Shown here piece after piece: positions 1 to 7,982 of a DNA stretch of 64,000 nt (position 1 is the stretch's first letter; each line of letters begins with the position of its first letter). The notes below the pieces were generated by a model. That model did not search any database and had not been told where the DNA came from. It worked only from the letters and a program-made list of their open reading frames with translations. Source of the stretch: a bacterium UBP15_UBA6099 (GTDB taxonomy: Bacteria; UBP15; UBA6099); contig DIWT01000004.1 of NCBI GenBank assembly GCA_002435745.1, forward strand, positions 3,083-67,082, given 5' to 3'. The position numbers and the translations under genes were made by a program.

Positions 1-1
1 C

Positions 2-601
2 GGGTGGTTCGGGTTCAACGCCGGGAGCGCGCTTGGGGCAAACGGGTTGGCGGCCGGGGCGTTCGTGGCCACGAACACGGCGGCGGCCGCCGGGGGTTTG
101 GCGTGGGCCGTCATTGAATGGATAAGAGACAAGAAACCGACATCCATAGGCGTGGCGACGGGAGTTGTGGCCGGGTTGGTCGCCATCACTCCGGCGGCGG
201 GTTTCGTCGGCCCGGTGTCGGCGATTCTTATCGGGGCGGGTTCGAGCGTCATAGGCTTCATCGGCGTCGCGTTCCTGAAACCCAGATTCGGATACGACGA
301 TTCGCTGGACGCGTTCGGCGTGCACGGACTGGGAGGCATCTGGGGGGCGCTCGCCACAGGGCTGTTCGCTTCCAAGGCGGTCAATCCCAACGGAGCGGAC
401 GGGTTGTTCTTCGGCAACGCCGCGCAGTTCGGCATTCAGGCCGTCAGCGTGGCGGTCACAATCGTTTACGCCCTGATAGGCACTTTCATCATCTGCAAGG
501 TCGTGGACGCCGTCATCGGGCTTCGCGTCTCCGCGGAAGAGGAGAGGATCGGACTTGACCTGACACAACACCACGAGAGCGGCTACACCGTTCTCGACTG
601 A
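2..601 (+). CDS. amtB: Ammonium transporter AmtB, C-terminal part (cut by window edge)
   Basis: Open from the first bases of the window, so the N-terminal half lies upstream. The visible 199 or so residues are the last membrane helices of an Amt/Rh channel. They include the motif GVHGLGGIWG, whose His is the second of the paired pore histidines of the family, followed by a Gly-rich helix and a short cytoplasmic tail ending ESGYTVLD. The role is passage of ammonium/ammonia across the inner membrane. A PII gene starts 19 bases downstream, the usual amtB-glnK arrangement, in which PII binds the cytoplasmic face and closes the channel. The shared operon with glutamate synthase parts supports a nitrogen-assimilation role. 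Confidence 0.95.
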   Translation, partial: GWFGFNAGSALGANGLAAGAFVATNTAAAAGGLAWAVIEWIRDKKPTSIGVATGVVAGLVAITPAAGFVGPVSAILIGAGSSVIGFIGVAFLKPRFGYDDSLDAFGVHGLGGIWGALATGLFASKAVNPNGADGLFFGNAAQFGIQAVSVAVTIVYALIGTFIICKVVDAVIGLRVSAEEERIGLDLTQHHESGYTVLD

Positions 602-619
602 GGGGGGAGGATTTTGAGC

Positions 620-961
620 ATGAAATACATTATTGCCATCATACAGCCGGACAGGCTTGAGGCGGTGCAGAAACTTCTAGGAGAAAAGCAGGTGAACCTG
701 CTTACCGTGTCGCAGACGATGGGGCACGGCAGGCAGATGGGGATCACGAGGGTGTACAGAGGAAGGCGGGAGGCCGGGGACCTGTTGAAGAAAATCAAAC
801 TTGAGATAGCGGTGAACGACGACTATCTGGACTCCACCGTGGACGCCATCAAGAAGGGCGCGCGGACGGGGGAGATAGGCGACGGGAAGATATTCATCTT
901 CAATCTAGAGGATTGCGTGAGGATTCGGACCGGGGAGACCGGGAGCGTGGCGATAGGATGA
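620..961 (+). CDS. glnK: PII signal-transduction protein without the T-loop tyrosine
   Basis: A 113-residue PII protein. It opens MKYIIAIIQPDRLEAVQ, has the T-loop start GHGRQMGITRVYRG at residues 35-48, and keeps the B-loop region TGEIGDGKIFI. I chose ATG 620 over the in-frame TTG at 614: the purine-rich ribosome site at 601-610 is better spaced and family members begin MKxIxAII. By alignment, residue 51, the Tyr uridylylated in proteobacterial PII, is Glu here (GRREAGD). Control by GlnD-type uridylylation is therefore not possible; ligand control by ATP/ADP/2-oxoglutarate remains plausible. Position after amtB supports GlnK rather than GlnB. Confidence 0.92.
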   Translation: MKYIIAIIQPDRLEAVQKLLGEKQVNLLTVSQTMGHGRQMGITRVYRGRREAGDLLKKIKLEIAVNDDYLDSTVDAIKKGARTGEIGDGKIFIFNLEDCVRIRTGETGSVAIG

Positions 962-1035
962 AACCGGGAGCGCGGGCGGCCTGCCGCCGCCCGCGCCTTT
1001 CCCATAAACACATTGGAAACGGCGGGCTTAGACAA

Positions 1036-1434
1036 ATGAGAATCACAGCGTTCTGTTGTCACAACAGTCTTTACGGGGTCGGCGGCGCGGCGAAAATGTC
1101 GAAGGCCGAAGTCCCCGGAGTTCACAAGGTGGAGCTGCCGTGCAGCGGGCGGCTGGAGCCTATCTATATCCTTAAAGAGTTCGAGAACGGAGCTGACGGA
1201 GTGGTGGTCGTGGCGTGCCCGGCCAAGATGTGCCAGTTGATACACGGAAGCGCGCGGATGGAAAAGAGAATCGAATACGCCAAGAAGCTGATAAGCGACG
1301 CGGGGATGGAGCCGGAGAGACTGATGCTGTTCAGGCCTGAGCCGCCCGCCGCTCCCCGTCTGGCGGAAATCATAGAAGAAGCGACAGCCGGGTTTGCGGC
1401 CTTGGGGCCTTCGCCCCTTATGGCTGCGGTCTGA
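1036..1434 (+). CDS. MvhD-like hydrogenase iron-sulfur subunit domain protein
   Basis: A 132-residue protein starting MRITAFCCHNSLYGVGG. It matches the MvhD/FlpD (hydrogenase delta subunit) fold in its central segment: GADGVVVVACPAKMCQ, then a GSARMEKRIEYAKKLISDAGMEPERL-type stretch at about residues 55-100. Family members carry a [2Fe-2S] cluster and pass electrons between hydrogenase, formate dehydrogenase or other donors and HdrA-like flavoproteins. Here it sits between PII and glutamate-synthase-like genes, with no hydrogenase or HdrA nearby, so its partner is probably the Fe-S/FMN protein that follows. The N-terminal Cys pattern (CC...) differs from the classical CxWC. The start at 1036 fits the domain boundary; upstream in-frame codons overlap the PII gene and look non-coding. 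Confidence 0.75.
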   Translation: MRITAFCCHNSLYGVGGAAKMSKAEVPGVHKVELPCSGRLEPIYILKEFENGADGVVVVACPAKMCQLIHGSARMEKRIEYAKKLISDAGMEPERLMLFRPEPPAAPRLAEIIEEATAGFAALGPSPLMAAV

Positions 1435-1461
1435 GCGCGCGGAACAAAGGAGGCAACCGCT

Positions 1462-2859
1462 ATGCCCGGAAAGTATCACATAGAGACGAAGGAAGTCCCG
1501 CCCAGATTCAACGCCGTCGGCAGGTTCGGGATCATCGACCTGTACGAGACGTGCGCGAGAGGGTGCAGGAACTGCGTAAAAAAGAAATGCATATACGACA
1601 TTCACAAAAAGGAATTTGATTTCGCTCATTCGCTTGACCGTCCGACGGAGTTCATGAACGAGTGCATGAACTGCCTGATGTGCGTGCAGAACTGCACGCG
1701 CGGCGCGCTCACGAGGACACAGAACCCGGAGTACACGTGGCTGGGCAACGAATACTGGAAGCCGGCGATAATAGCGGGCATCTGGAAGATGGCGGCCACG
1801 GCCAAGCTGCCGGTTTCGGGAGCCGGCTACGGCGGCCCGTTCTCCGGCCCCGGCTTCGATTCGATGTGGACGGACATGAGCGAAATCGTCCGCCCGACGC
1901 GCGACGGCATTCACGGACGCGAGTACATATCGACTTCGGTGGACATCGGCGGGTTGCCGTCCAATCTTGAGTTCAGCCCCGGCGGCGAGTTGCTGGGAGA
2001 AGAATCTCCGGTCATTGATCTGCCCGTGCCGTTTATCCTCGAAGTCCCGCGGTTCGGAACGGTTTCCCGCAATGTGCTTGAGGCGATGACGAGAGCCGCG
2101 CGCGGCATGGACACATTGTTTGCCCTCGACGCGGAGGACGCCGAAGAGTTCGCCGCCGGGTACGCCGGTTGGCTTGCTCCCCGCGTAAAAAACAGCGCGA
2201 TAGAGAAACACGCCGCCCTTATTAAGTCCGTCCGGATGATCTGCCTAGAGGACTCGCCGGACGTTTTAAACGCCGTCGCCCGCGTGAAGGCGATAAATCC
2301 CGGAGCCGTCGTAAAAATACGGCTGGCTCTTGGAGACGGAGCGGACGAGCGGGTGATAGAACTGGTGGAGGCGGGGGTCGAAGCGATACAGCTCAGCGCC
2401 GACATAAACGGAGACATCGCCTATTCCGACGGGCGCGTGGAATTCATCAAGGACGCGTTCCGCCGGATTCACAGCTTGCTCGTGGACAGATGCGTCAGGG
2501 ACAGGGCGACGCTGATCGCCGACGGCGGAATAGCAATGGCTGAGCACCTCGCGAAAATAATCATCTGCGGGGCGGACTGCGCATCTCTCGGAGTTCCGTT
2601 CCTAGTGGCGATGGAATGCAGGATGTGCGGGGCGTGTTCGCGGGGCGTCGAATGTCCGGTGAACATGAGCGAGGTTCCGCCTGAGGACGGCGCGTGGAGA
2701 GTGATGAATCTGGCGGCGGCATGGCGCAACCAGTTGCTTGAAGTTCTGGGCGCGATGGGGATCCGCGAAGCGCGCCGCCTAAGAGGGGAATTCGGAAGAG
2801 CGATGTTCCGCGAAGATTTGGAGCGGGACACGTTTCAGAAAATATTTGCCGGAGCGTGA
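1462..2859 (+). CDS. Ferredoxin/FMN-binding glutamate-synthase-like protein (divergent paralogue)
   Basis: A 465-residue protein. The N-terminus has a four-Cys cluster (C31, C35, C38, C43) and a second motif CMNCLMCVQNC near residue 70, both typical of bound Fe-S clusters. The rest follows the FMN-binding barrel of glutamate synthase, with late motifs ADGGIAMAEHLAKIIICGAD and a terminal CRMCGACSRGVEC cluster. It lacks the central GGHLL-type loop present in the next gene, so it is probably not the 2-oxoglutarate-aminating subunit itself. A ribosome site AGGAGG precedes the start. Together with the adjacent MvhD-like protein it may wire electrons to the true synthase; that role is inference. 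Confidence 0.75.
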   Translation: MPGKYHIETKEVPPRFNAVGRFGIIDLYETCARGCRNCVKKKCIYDIHKKEFDFAHSLDRPTEFMNECMNCLMCVQNCTRGALTRTQNPEYTWLGNEYWKPAIIAGIWKMAATAKLPVSGAGYGGPFSGPGFDSMWTDMSEIVRPTRDGIHGREYISTSVDIGGLPSNLEFSPGGELLGEESPVIDLPVPFILEVPRFGTVSRNVLEAMTRAARGMDTLFALDAEDAEEFAAGYAGWLAPRVKNSAIEKHAALIKSVRMICLEDSPDVLNAVARVKAINPGAVVKIRLALGDGADERVIELVEAGVEAIQLSADINGDIAYSDGRVEFIKDAFRRIHSLLVDRCVRDRATLIADGGIAMAEHLAKIIICGADCASLGVPFLVAMECRMCGACSRGVECPVNMSEVPPEDGAWRVMNLAAAWRNQLLEVLGAMGIREARRLRGEFGRAMFREDLERDTFQKIFAGA

Positions 2860-2930
2860 AAGCGTCCGGCGGGCGGCGTCTGGGGGAGTCCCGCGCGCCG
2901 CGCGAACAACAAAGAAGGAAGGTCGCCGCT

Positions 2931-4451
2931 ATGAGCATGACAATTGACAACGAAATCGCCGCCGCGCCAGCGACGCGCGAAATCAAAACGGCCCCGAGCC
3001 GCTTCAGAAACCAGATCGGGGCGTACAAGATATTCAGGAGCGAGAACTGCATCGGCTGCGGAAAATGCGCGTCTCTGTGCCCGCACGGCGTCCACGAGCG
3101 TTTTGGCGACAGCGGCAAGATGGTTAGGCCGAGGGACTACAGATGCCGGGGAGAGAATTGCCGAAGCGAGGAATATTTCTGCATAAACAAATGTCCCGTC
3201 GGCGCTCTCGCGCTGCGCAGAAACCCCGTGTATTCAACTCTCGGAGATTACAGATGGACCGCCGATCTGATTCTCAGCACGTGGGATCAGGCCGAAAACG
3301 GCCATATAACGAACGAAACGCTCGAATCCGAGTTCGGCGCGTCCGGCGGCGGGTTCGACAAGCTGAGATTCAGGTTCCCGGCGGTTCCGTCCGGCGTTGA
3401 CCCCTCCGAGGTTGACACATCTCTGGAGCTTAACCGGCGCTCGGACGACCCGGCGGCGCACAAAATTAAAATTGACGTCCCGTGGTACGGCGGCGGAATG
3501 AGCTTCGGCTCGATCAGCGACAACATGATGGTGTCGCGGGCGCGCGCGGCGGCGGCGTGGAACACCTTTACCTGCACCGGCGAGGGCGGGTATCCCGAAC
3601 TGCTTCGCCCTTACGACGACCACATAATCACGCAGATAGCCACCGGCCTGTTCGGCGTGCGCGAGGAGACCATCCAGCGCGTGAAGATCGCCGAATTCAA
3701 ATACGCGCAGGGGGCCAAACCCGGACTCGGCGGCCATTTGCTCGGCGACAAAAACACCGCCGACGTCGCCCGCATGAGAGAGGCTGTTCAGGGCACGGCT
3801 CTATTTTCCCCGTTCCCGTTCCACAGCGTTTACTCGATTGAAGACCACAAAAAACACGTGGACTGGATAAAGGCTATGAACCCGCGCGCGCTGATTTCGG
3901 CGAAAGTGGCCGCGCCGTCGGACGTGGACATGGTCGCGGTCGGCTGCTACTACGCGGGAGTGCATATTGTGCATGTGGACGGGAGCTACGGCGGCACGGG
4001 GGCGGCTCCGGACATCGCAAAGAAAAACATCGCGCTTCCCATCGAATACGCCATCACGCGCGTCCACAACTTCCTTGCCGACGAAGGCGTCAGGGACGAG
4101 ATAACCCTCATCGCCAGCGGCGGGCTGCGCTCGGCGCACGACATCGCCAAGGCCATAGCCCTCGGAGCTGACGGCGTTGTGATTGGCACGAGCGACATGG
4201 TGGCCGTCGAGTGCATAAGGTGCGGCAACTGCGAGAGCGGTCGCGGCTGCGCAAGAGGCATTGCCAGCACGGACCGCGAACTTAAAAATCTCATCGACGT
4301 GGAATACGCCACGCAGCGCCTTATCAATTTGTACAATTCGTATCGTGAACAGTTGGTCGGCATCATATCGCGGCTCGGTCTGAGATCAGTCGCCGAATTG
4401 AGGGGGCGCACCGACCTGCTGATGCACCTAGACTACTCGAAGCCCGAATGA
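2931..4451 (+). CDS. gltB: Glutamate synthase, ferredoxin plus FMN-domain subunit (archaeal GltB2 type)
   Basis: A 506-residue protein from ATG 2931, chosen for the AAGGAAGG site just upstream; a longer frame from 2856 adds an Arg-rich, unlikely N-terminus. Residues 40-50 hold CxxCxxCxxxC ferredoxin cysteines, with more cysteines near residue 65-85. The catalytic FMN domain shows AQGAKPGLGGHLLG, a HVDGSYGGTGAAP segment and the phosphate-binding IASGGLRSAHDIAKA, then CIRCGNCESGRGC near the end. This is the subunit that turns 2-oxoglutarate and ammonia into glutamate. It is encoded apart from the amidotransferase, as in archaea and many anaerobes. No NAD(P)H subunit (GltD) is present, so ferredoxin is the likely electron source. 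Confidence 0.88.
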   Translation: MSMTIDNEIAAAPATREIKTAPSRFRNQIGAYKIFRSENCIGCGKCASLCPHGVHERFGDSGKMVRPRDYRCRGENCRSEEYFCINKCPVGALALRRNPVYSTLGDYRWTADLILSTWDQAENGHITNETLESEFGASGGGFDKLRFRFPAVPSGVDPSEVDTSLELNRRSDDPAAHKIKIDVPWYGGGMSFGSISDNMMVSRARAAAAWNTFTCTGEGGYPELLRPYDDHIITQIATGLFGVREETIQRVKIAEFKYAQGAKPGLGGHLLGDKNTADVARMREAVQGTALFSPFPFHSVYSIEDHKKHVDWIKAMNPRALISAKVAAPSDVDMVAVGCYYAGVHIVHVDGSYGGTGAAPDIAKKNIALPIEYAITRVHNFLADEGVRDEITLIASGGLRSAHDIAKAIALGADGVVIGTSDMVAVECIRCGNCESGRGCARGIASTDRELKNLIDVEYATQRLINLYNSYREQLVGIISRLGLRSVAELRGRTDLLMHLDYSKPE

Positions 4452-4480
4452 ACCGGGCGGCATATCGAAAGGAAACCGCT

Positions 4481-7117
4481 ATGAGAAACGACAATGAAAA
4501 CATGGCAGCAAGGATACTTGAGAGCAGGCGCGCTATTTCGGACGCCGCTCCCCGCAGGGAGGCGGACAAAGTGGAGGAGGAGGGCGGATGCGGCGTAACC
4601 GGTTTCGCCTGCTCGATCCCCGTCGCCGGGCGCCACATACACGCGCCCTCTGTGCAGATGCACAACAGAGGCAATGGCAAAGGAGGGGGGATCGCGGCGG
4701 TCGGCCTTTCTCCCGATCAACTCGGCGTCACCCGTGAAGTCCTCGACACTCACTACCTCCTGCTGGTGGCCGCGCTTGACCCGGCGTGCGTCGAATCCCT
4801 CGAAAACAAATATATCCGTCCCAATTTCGACATTGCCTCCGAAGGGACTATCGATTCGATTGCCGACTGGCGCGACATGCCGTCTCTTCTTGTTCAACCG
4901 CCGCAGGTGCGCAGATATTTCGTGAGGGTGAAACCATCCGTTCTGGACGCCTTCGCCGTCTCCAACAACCTCGGCTCGCTCGAACGCGACAGGATAGAGG
5001 ACGAGTTCGTATATCAGAACTCATACCGGATAAACACCGAATACTACGCCGCCCTCGGAGAGAAACAGGCGTTCGTGCTCTCCCACGGCAAGAACATGAT
5101 GATATTGAAGATAGTCGGGTATGCCGAAGAAGCGGTCGAGTATTACAAACTTGACGATTTTAAGGCCCATGTGTGGATCGCCCACCAGAGGTATCCCACC
5201 AGAGGGCGCGTGTGGCATCCGGCCGGCGCGCACCCGTTCATCGGCATGCACGAAGCCCTCGTCCACAACGGGGACTTCGCCAACTATTATTCCGTCTCGG
5301 AATACCTCAAACAGCGCAACATTCGCCCTCTGTTCCTGACGGACACCGAAGTGTCCGCTCTCGAGTTCGACCTGCTGAACAGGGTGTACCGCTACCCGCT
5401 CGAATACATAATCGAGTCGCTGGCCCCCACGACGGAGTCGGACTTCGATCTGCTCCCGCCCGAAAAACAAAAAATCTACCGCCGCATACAGGCGGCCCAG
5501 ATACACGGCTCGCCGGACGGACCGTGGTTCTTCATCATCGCTCGCAACCTGCTGGACGGCAACGGGTTCCAGCTCCTCGGAATCACGGACACCGCCATGC
5601 TGCGCCCGCAGGTGTTCGCCATACACGACGGCGAGGTAAAAATCGGTCTGGTCTGCTCGGAAAAGCAGGCGATCGACGCTACGCTACGCAGCCTCGCTTC
5701 AGAAGATTCGCGGGTATGCCCGGTGGCGGATAGATACTGGAACGCGCGCGGCGGCAGCAGCGAGGACGGCGGCTCTTTCAGCTTCACTTTAACCGGCGAC
5801 CCGGCTTCGGCACAAAGCATGAAACTTGTTTGCAGAGATAAATTCGGCAAGGAAGTCGCGCCGCCCGCAGGCAAAAAGCGGCTGGACATCAGCCTGCCCG
5901 TCGGCTCCGAAAACGGCGACGGGATGACCACGGAATTCATTCGAGAAAAACTTCTCGCCGGCGACCCGGAAGCCCTCTCCGCGGCGATGATGGAGAGGAT
6001 GCCGCGCTGCAACTACGACGCGGTCAGAAGTTTCGCGGAACTTGTAGCCGAGCATTCGCGGCTGTCCGACTCGGCGCGCTCCGCGGCGATTGAAACTCTT
6101 ACGACGCTCAATGATTTGAGATACCCGACCGGCTCAAAAATGAGAAGCTCGGTTCTTCAGGTGGTTCAGGTCGCTCTGGATTCGGTCTTCAAGGCGGTTC
6201 CGCCGATAACAGGCTCAGGCGCGTCAAGGCACAGGCTCATAGAGTTTGAAACGCGCGACGCTCTGAGAGCCCCCTCTGCTGGCGAAGACACGCTCGTTAT
6301 CAACGCCGCCGGTTTCCAGCCCGAACTTGAGGACAGAGACTCGAAAATCATCATCGACGCGTTCCGGCTCGGATGGCGGAAATTCATAGTGTTCAACTCG
6401 ACAGGGCAGAGGTTCCACGGCGTGGGATTAGGCCCGGACACGACGGGCGTCCGCATCGACTGCTACGGCAACGTCGGCGACTATCTCGGCTCCGGGATGG
6501 ACGGCCTCGAAATCCGCGTCCACGGCGACGCTCAAGACCAGCTTTGCCAGATAGCAAAAAGCGGGAAATTGGCGGTGTTCGGCAGCGTCGGACAGACTTT
6601 TATGTACGGCGCGAAAGGCTCCGAGGCGTATATCATGGGCAACGCGGCGGGACGCCCTCTCATTAACGCGGTCGGAAAACCCCGAGTGGTGATAAACGGC
6701 ACGTGTCTGGACTATCTTGCTGAAAGCTTCATGGCCGGAGACCCGCTCAACGGCGGCGGATTCGCCATAGTCAACGGGCTGGAATTCGATGACGACGGAC
6801 GTCTTCGCCCGCTCCCGCGCCCGTATCCCGGCGGCAACCTGTTCTCCCTCGCGTCGGGCGGCGCCATTTATCTGCGAGACCCTCATTCCGTCACTTCCTC
6901 CGAACAGCTTAACGGTGGCGTCTTCTGGAAATTCACGGAGGCGGACTGGGCGCTGATACTTCCCTATCTGCGGGAGAACGAGCGCTTGTTCGGCATATCC
7001 ATCGAGCGCGACCTGCTCACAGTGGACGGCGTTCTGAAATCGCCGCTGGAAGTCTATCGGAAAGTGGGCGCGGTCAACGTGAAGAAACTCGTCGCCGCCA
7101 CAGGCGGGGTGGAGTAA
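4481..7117 (+). CDS. Glutamate synthase, fused glutamine amidotransferase and GXGXG domains
   Basis: An 878-residue protein from ATG 4481 (ribosome site AAAGGA at 4468). The class II amidotransferase domain begins at Cys37 (GGCGVTGF), giving a roughly 36-residue stretch that would be removed to expose the catalytic Cys. Further motifs are MHNRGNGKGGG, the HQRYPTRG segment, and EALVHNGDFANY. The C-terminal third (about residues 600-830) is the right-handed GXGXG helix of glutamate synthase. Archaea usually encode these two parts as separate proteins; here they are one chain while the FMN part is separate. The upstream neighbour ends just before the start and the three genes share the leader ending CCGCTATG, so this is one operon. 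Confidence 0.87.
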   Translation: MRNDNENMAARILESRRAISDAAPRREADKVEEEGGCGVTGFACSIPVAGRHIHAPSVQMHNRGNGKGGGIAAVGLSPDQLGVTREVLDTHYLLLVAALDPACVESLENKYIRPNFDIASEGTIDSIADWRDMPSLLVQPPQVRRYFVRVKPSVLDAFAVSNNLGSLERDRIEDEFVYQNSYRINTEYYAALGEKQAFVLSHGKNMMILKIVGYAEEAVEYYKLDDFKAHVWIAHQRYPTRGRVWHPAGAHPFIGMHEALVHNGDFANYYSVSEYLKQRNIRPLFLTDTEVSALEFDLLNRVYRYPLEYIIESLAPTTESDFDLLPPEKQKIYRRIQAAQIHGSPDGPWFFIIARNLLDGNGFQLLGITDTAMLRPQVFAIHDGEVKIGLVCSEKQAIDATLRSLASEDSRVCPVADRYWNARGGSSEDGGSFSFTLTGDPASAQSMKLVCRDKFGKEVAPPAGKKRLDISLPVGSENGDGMTTEFIREKLLAGDPEALSAAMMERMPRCNYDAVRSFAELVAEHSRLSDSARSAAIETLTTLNDLRYPTGSKMRSSVLQVVQVALDSVFKAVPPITGSGASRHRLIEFETRDALRAPSAGEDTLVINAAGFQPELEDRDSKIIIDAFRLGWRKFIVFNSTGQRFHGVGLGPDTTGVRIDCYGNVGDYLGSGMDGLEIRVHGDAQDQLCQIAKSGKLAVFGSVGQTFMYGAKGSEAYIMGNAAGRPLINAVGKPRVVINGTCLDYLAESFMAGDPLNGGGFAIVNGLEFDDDGRLRPLPRPYPGGNLFSLASGGAIYLRDPHSVTSSEQLNGGVFWKFTEADWALILPYLRENERLFGISIERDLLTVDGVLKSPLEVYRKVGAVNVKKLVAATGGVE

Positions 7118-7179
7118 AAGCTCGGTTCGATGTTTGCGCGGATAAAAACGGCGAATGCGATTTGAACGACGCGTCCAAG

Positions 7180-7794
7180 TTAAAGCAATATTTTTTCCAA
7201 CCTGATTCTGTCGTACCTTTTATCATTGATAACATACAATGTCTTTCCACGCTTGGAGAACACGTGGGTGACAATCACCGGGTCGGCATGATTGCGCGCA
7301 GTGTCGAACAACACGCGGCTGTCGTTCCCATGAACTAAAGAGCCGGGTTTGATCGGTCTGTCTGCTACGAAAACATGCGTGTTTTTATATGGATTATTGA
7401 AATCGACTTTGTCATTCCAGAAAAAACCGGCGATTAAAAAACCGTCGTTTTCTTTCAGATATTTAATGGACTCGATCCCGCACGGTCTAGCCACAGACAC
7501 CGTCAGCTTGCCATTCTCAGGCACAGAATAAACCCACTTGCCTTGAAGAACCCTGTGTATTTTCTCGACCTGCCCGGCATAGTCGAACTCAACCCTGACA
7601 AATATGAACGTCGCAAGACAAGCGACCGCGAGCATAGTCGCCGCCCATCGGTTTTTTGCGGATGAAAGGACTTTCTTCGCCGCGGGCGGACTCGCCTGAT
7701 TTGATTCAAGCGTTTCTGTTTCGCGCAATAACGCGTCCGAAGCGGATTTATCAGTTGCTTTTCTATTGCCGGTTGTTTTCCGGTTGAACAACAT
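7180..7794 (-). CDS. Hypothetical single-pass membrane protein
   Basis: A 204-residue protein I do not recognise. It has a charged, Ser/Lys-rich cytoplasmic-type head of about 48 residues, one hydrophobic helix at about 50-67 (WAATMLAVACLATFIFVRV), and a roughly 135-residue exported domain with mixed beta-like sequence and few cysteines. It lies between the convergent glutamate synthase operon and comEC, separated from comEC by a 190-base gap. That gap contains a perfect 10-bp hairpin at 7839-7863 but no T tract. No conserved catalytic motif is visible. Confidence 0.6.
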   Translation of the reverse strand: MLFNRKTTGNRKATDKSASDALLRETETLESNQASPPAAKKVLSSAKNRWAATMLAVACLATFIFVRVEFDYAGQVEKIHRVLQGKWVYSVPENGKLTVSVARPCGIESIKYLKENDGFLIAGFFWNDKVDFNNPYKNTHVFVADRPIKPGSLVHGNDSRVLFDTARNHADPVIVTHVFSKRGKTLYVINDKRYDRIRLEKILL

Positions 7795-7982
7795 GTGAAT
7801 CGCCGTCCCTCGTATGCTTCATCTAAGATGTCTTGGCGGCCGCCGTTCGTGGAGAACGGCGGCGGGAAGAATAATGTCTACCCAAAGATATTATATGAGA
7901 GGAATGGCGGATTTCAAGGTTTTTTTCTGCCGCATTCGGAGGTGGAATTCGGCGGCTCTATCGAAGAATCCGGGTTTGCTAT

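Noticed and set aside
823..2211. 462-codon minus-strand frame opposite PII, MvhD-like and the first FMN protein genes
   Set aside because: Its residues are Arg/His/Val-rich shadow sequence; the plus-strand genes show clear family motifs over the same stretch.
7839..7863. 10-bp perfect hairpin as the comEC terminator
   Set aside because: No T tract follows on the minus strand, so intrinsic termination is not supported.
7795..7982. Possible small plus-strand gene in the gap beside comEC
   Set aside because: No ribosome site and no protein-like pattern; the gap mainly holds a GC-rich hairpin without a T tract.
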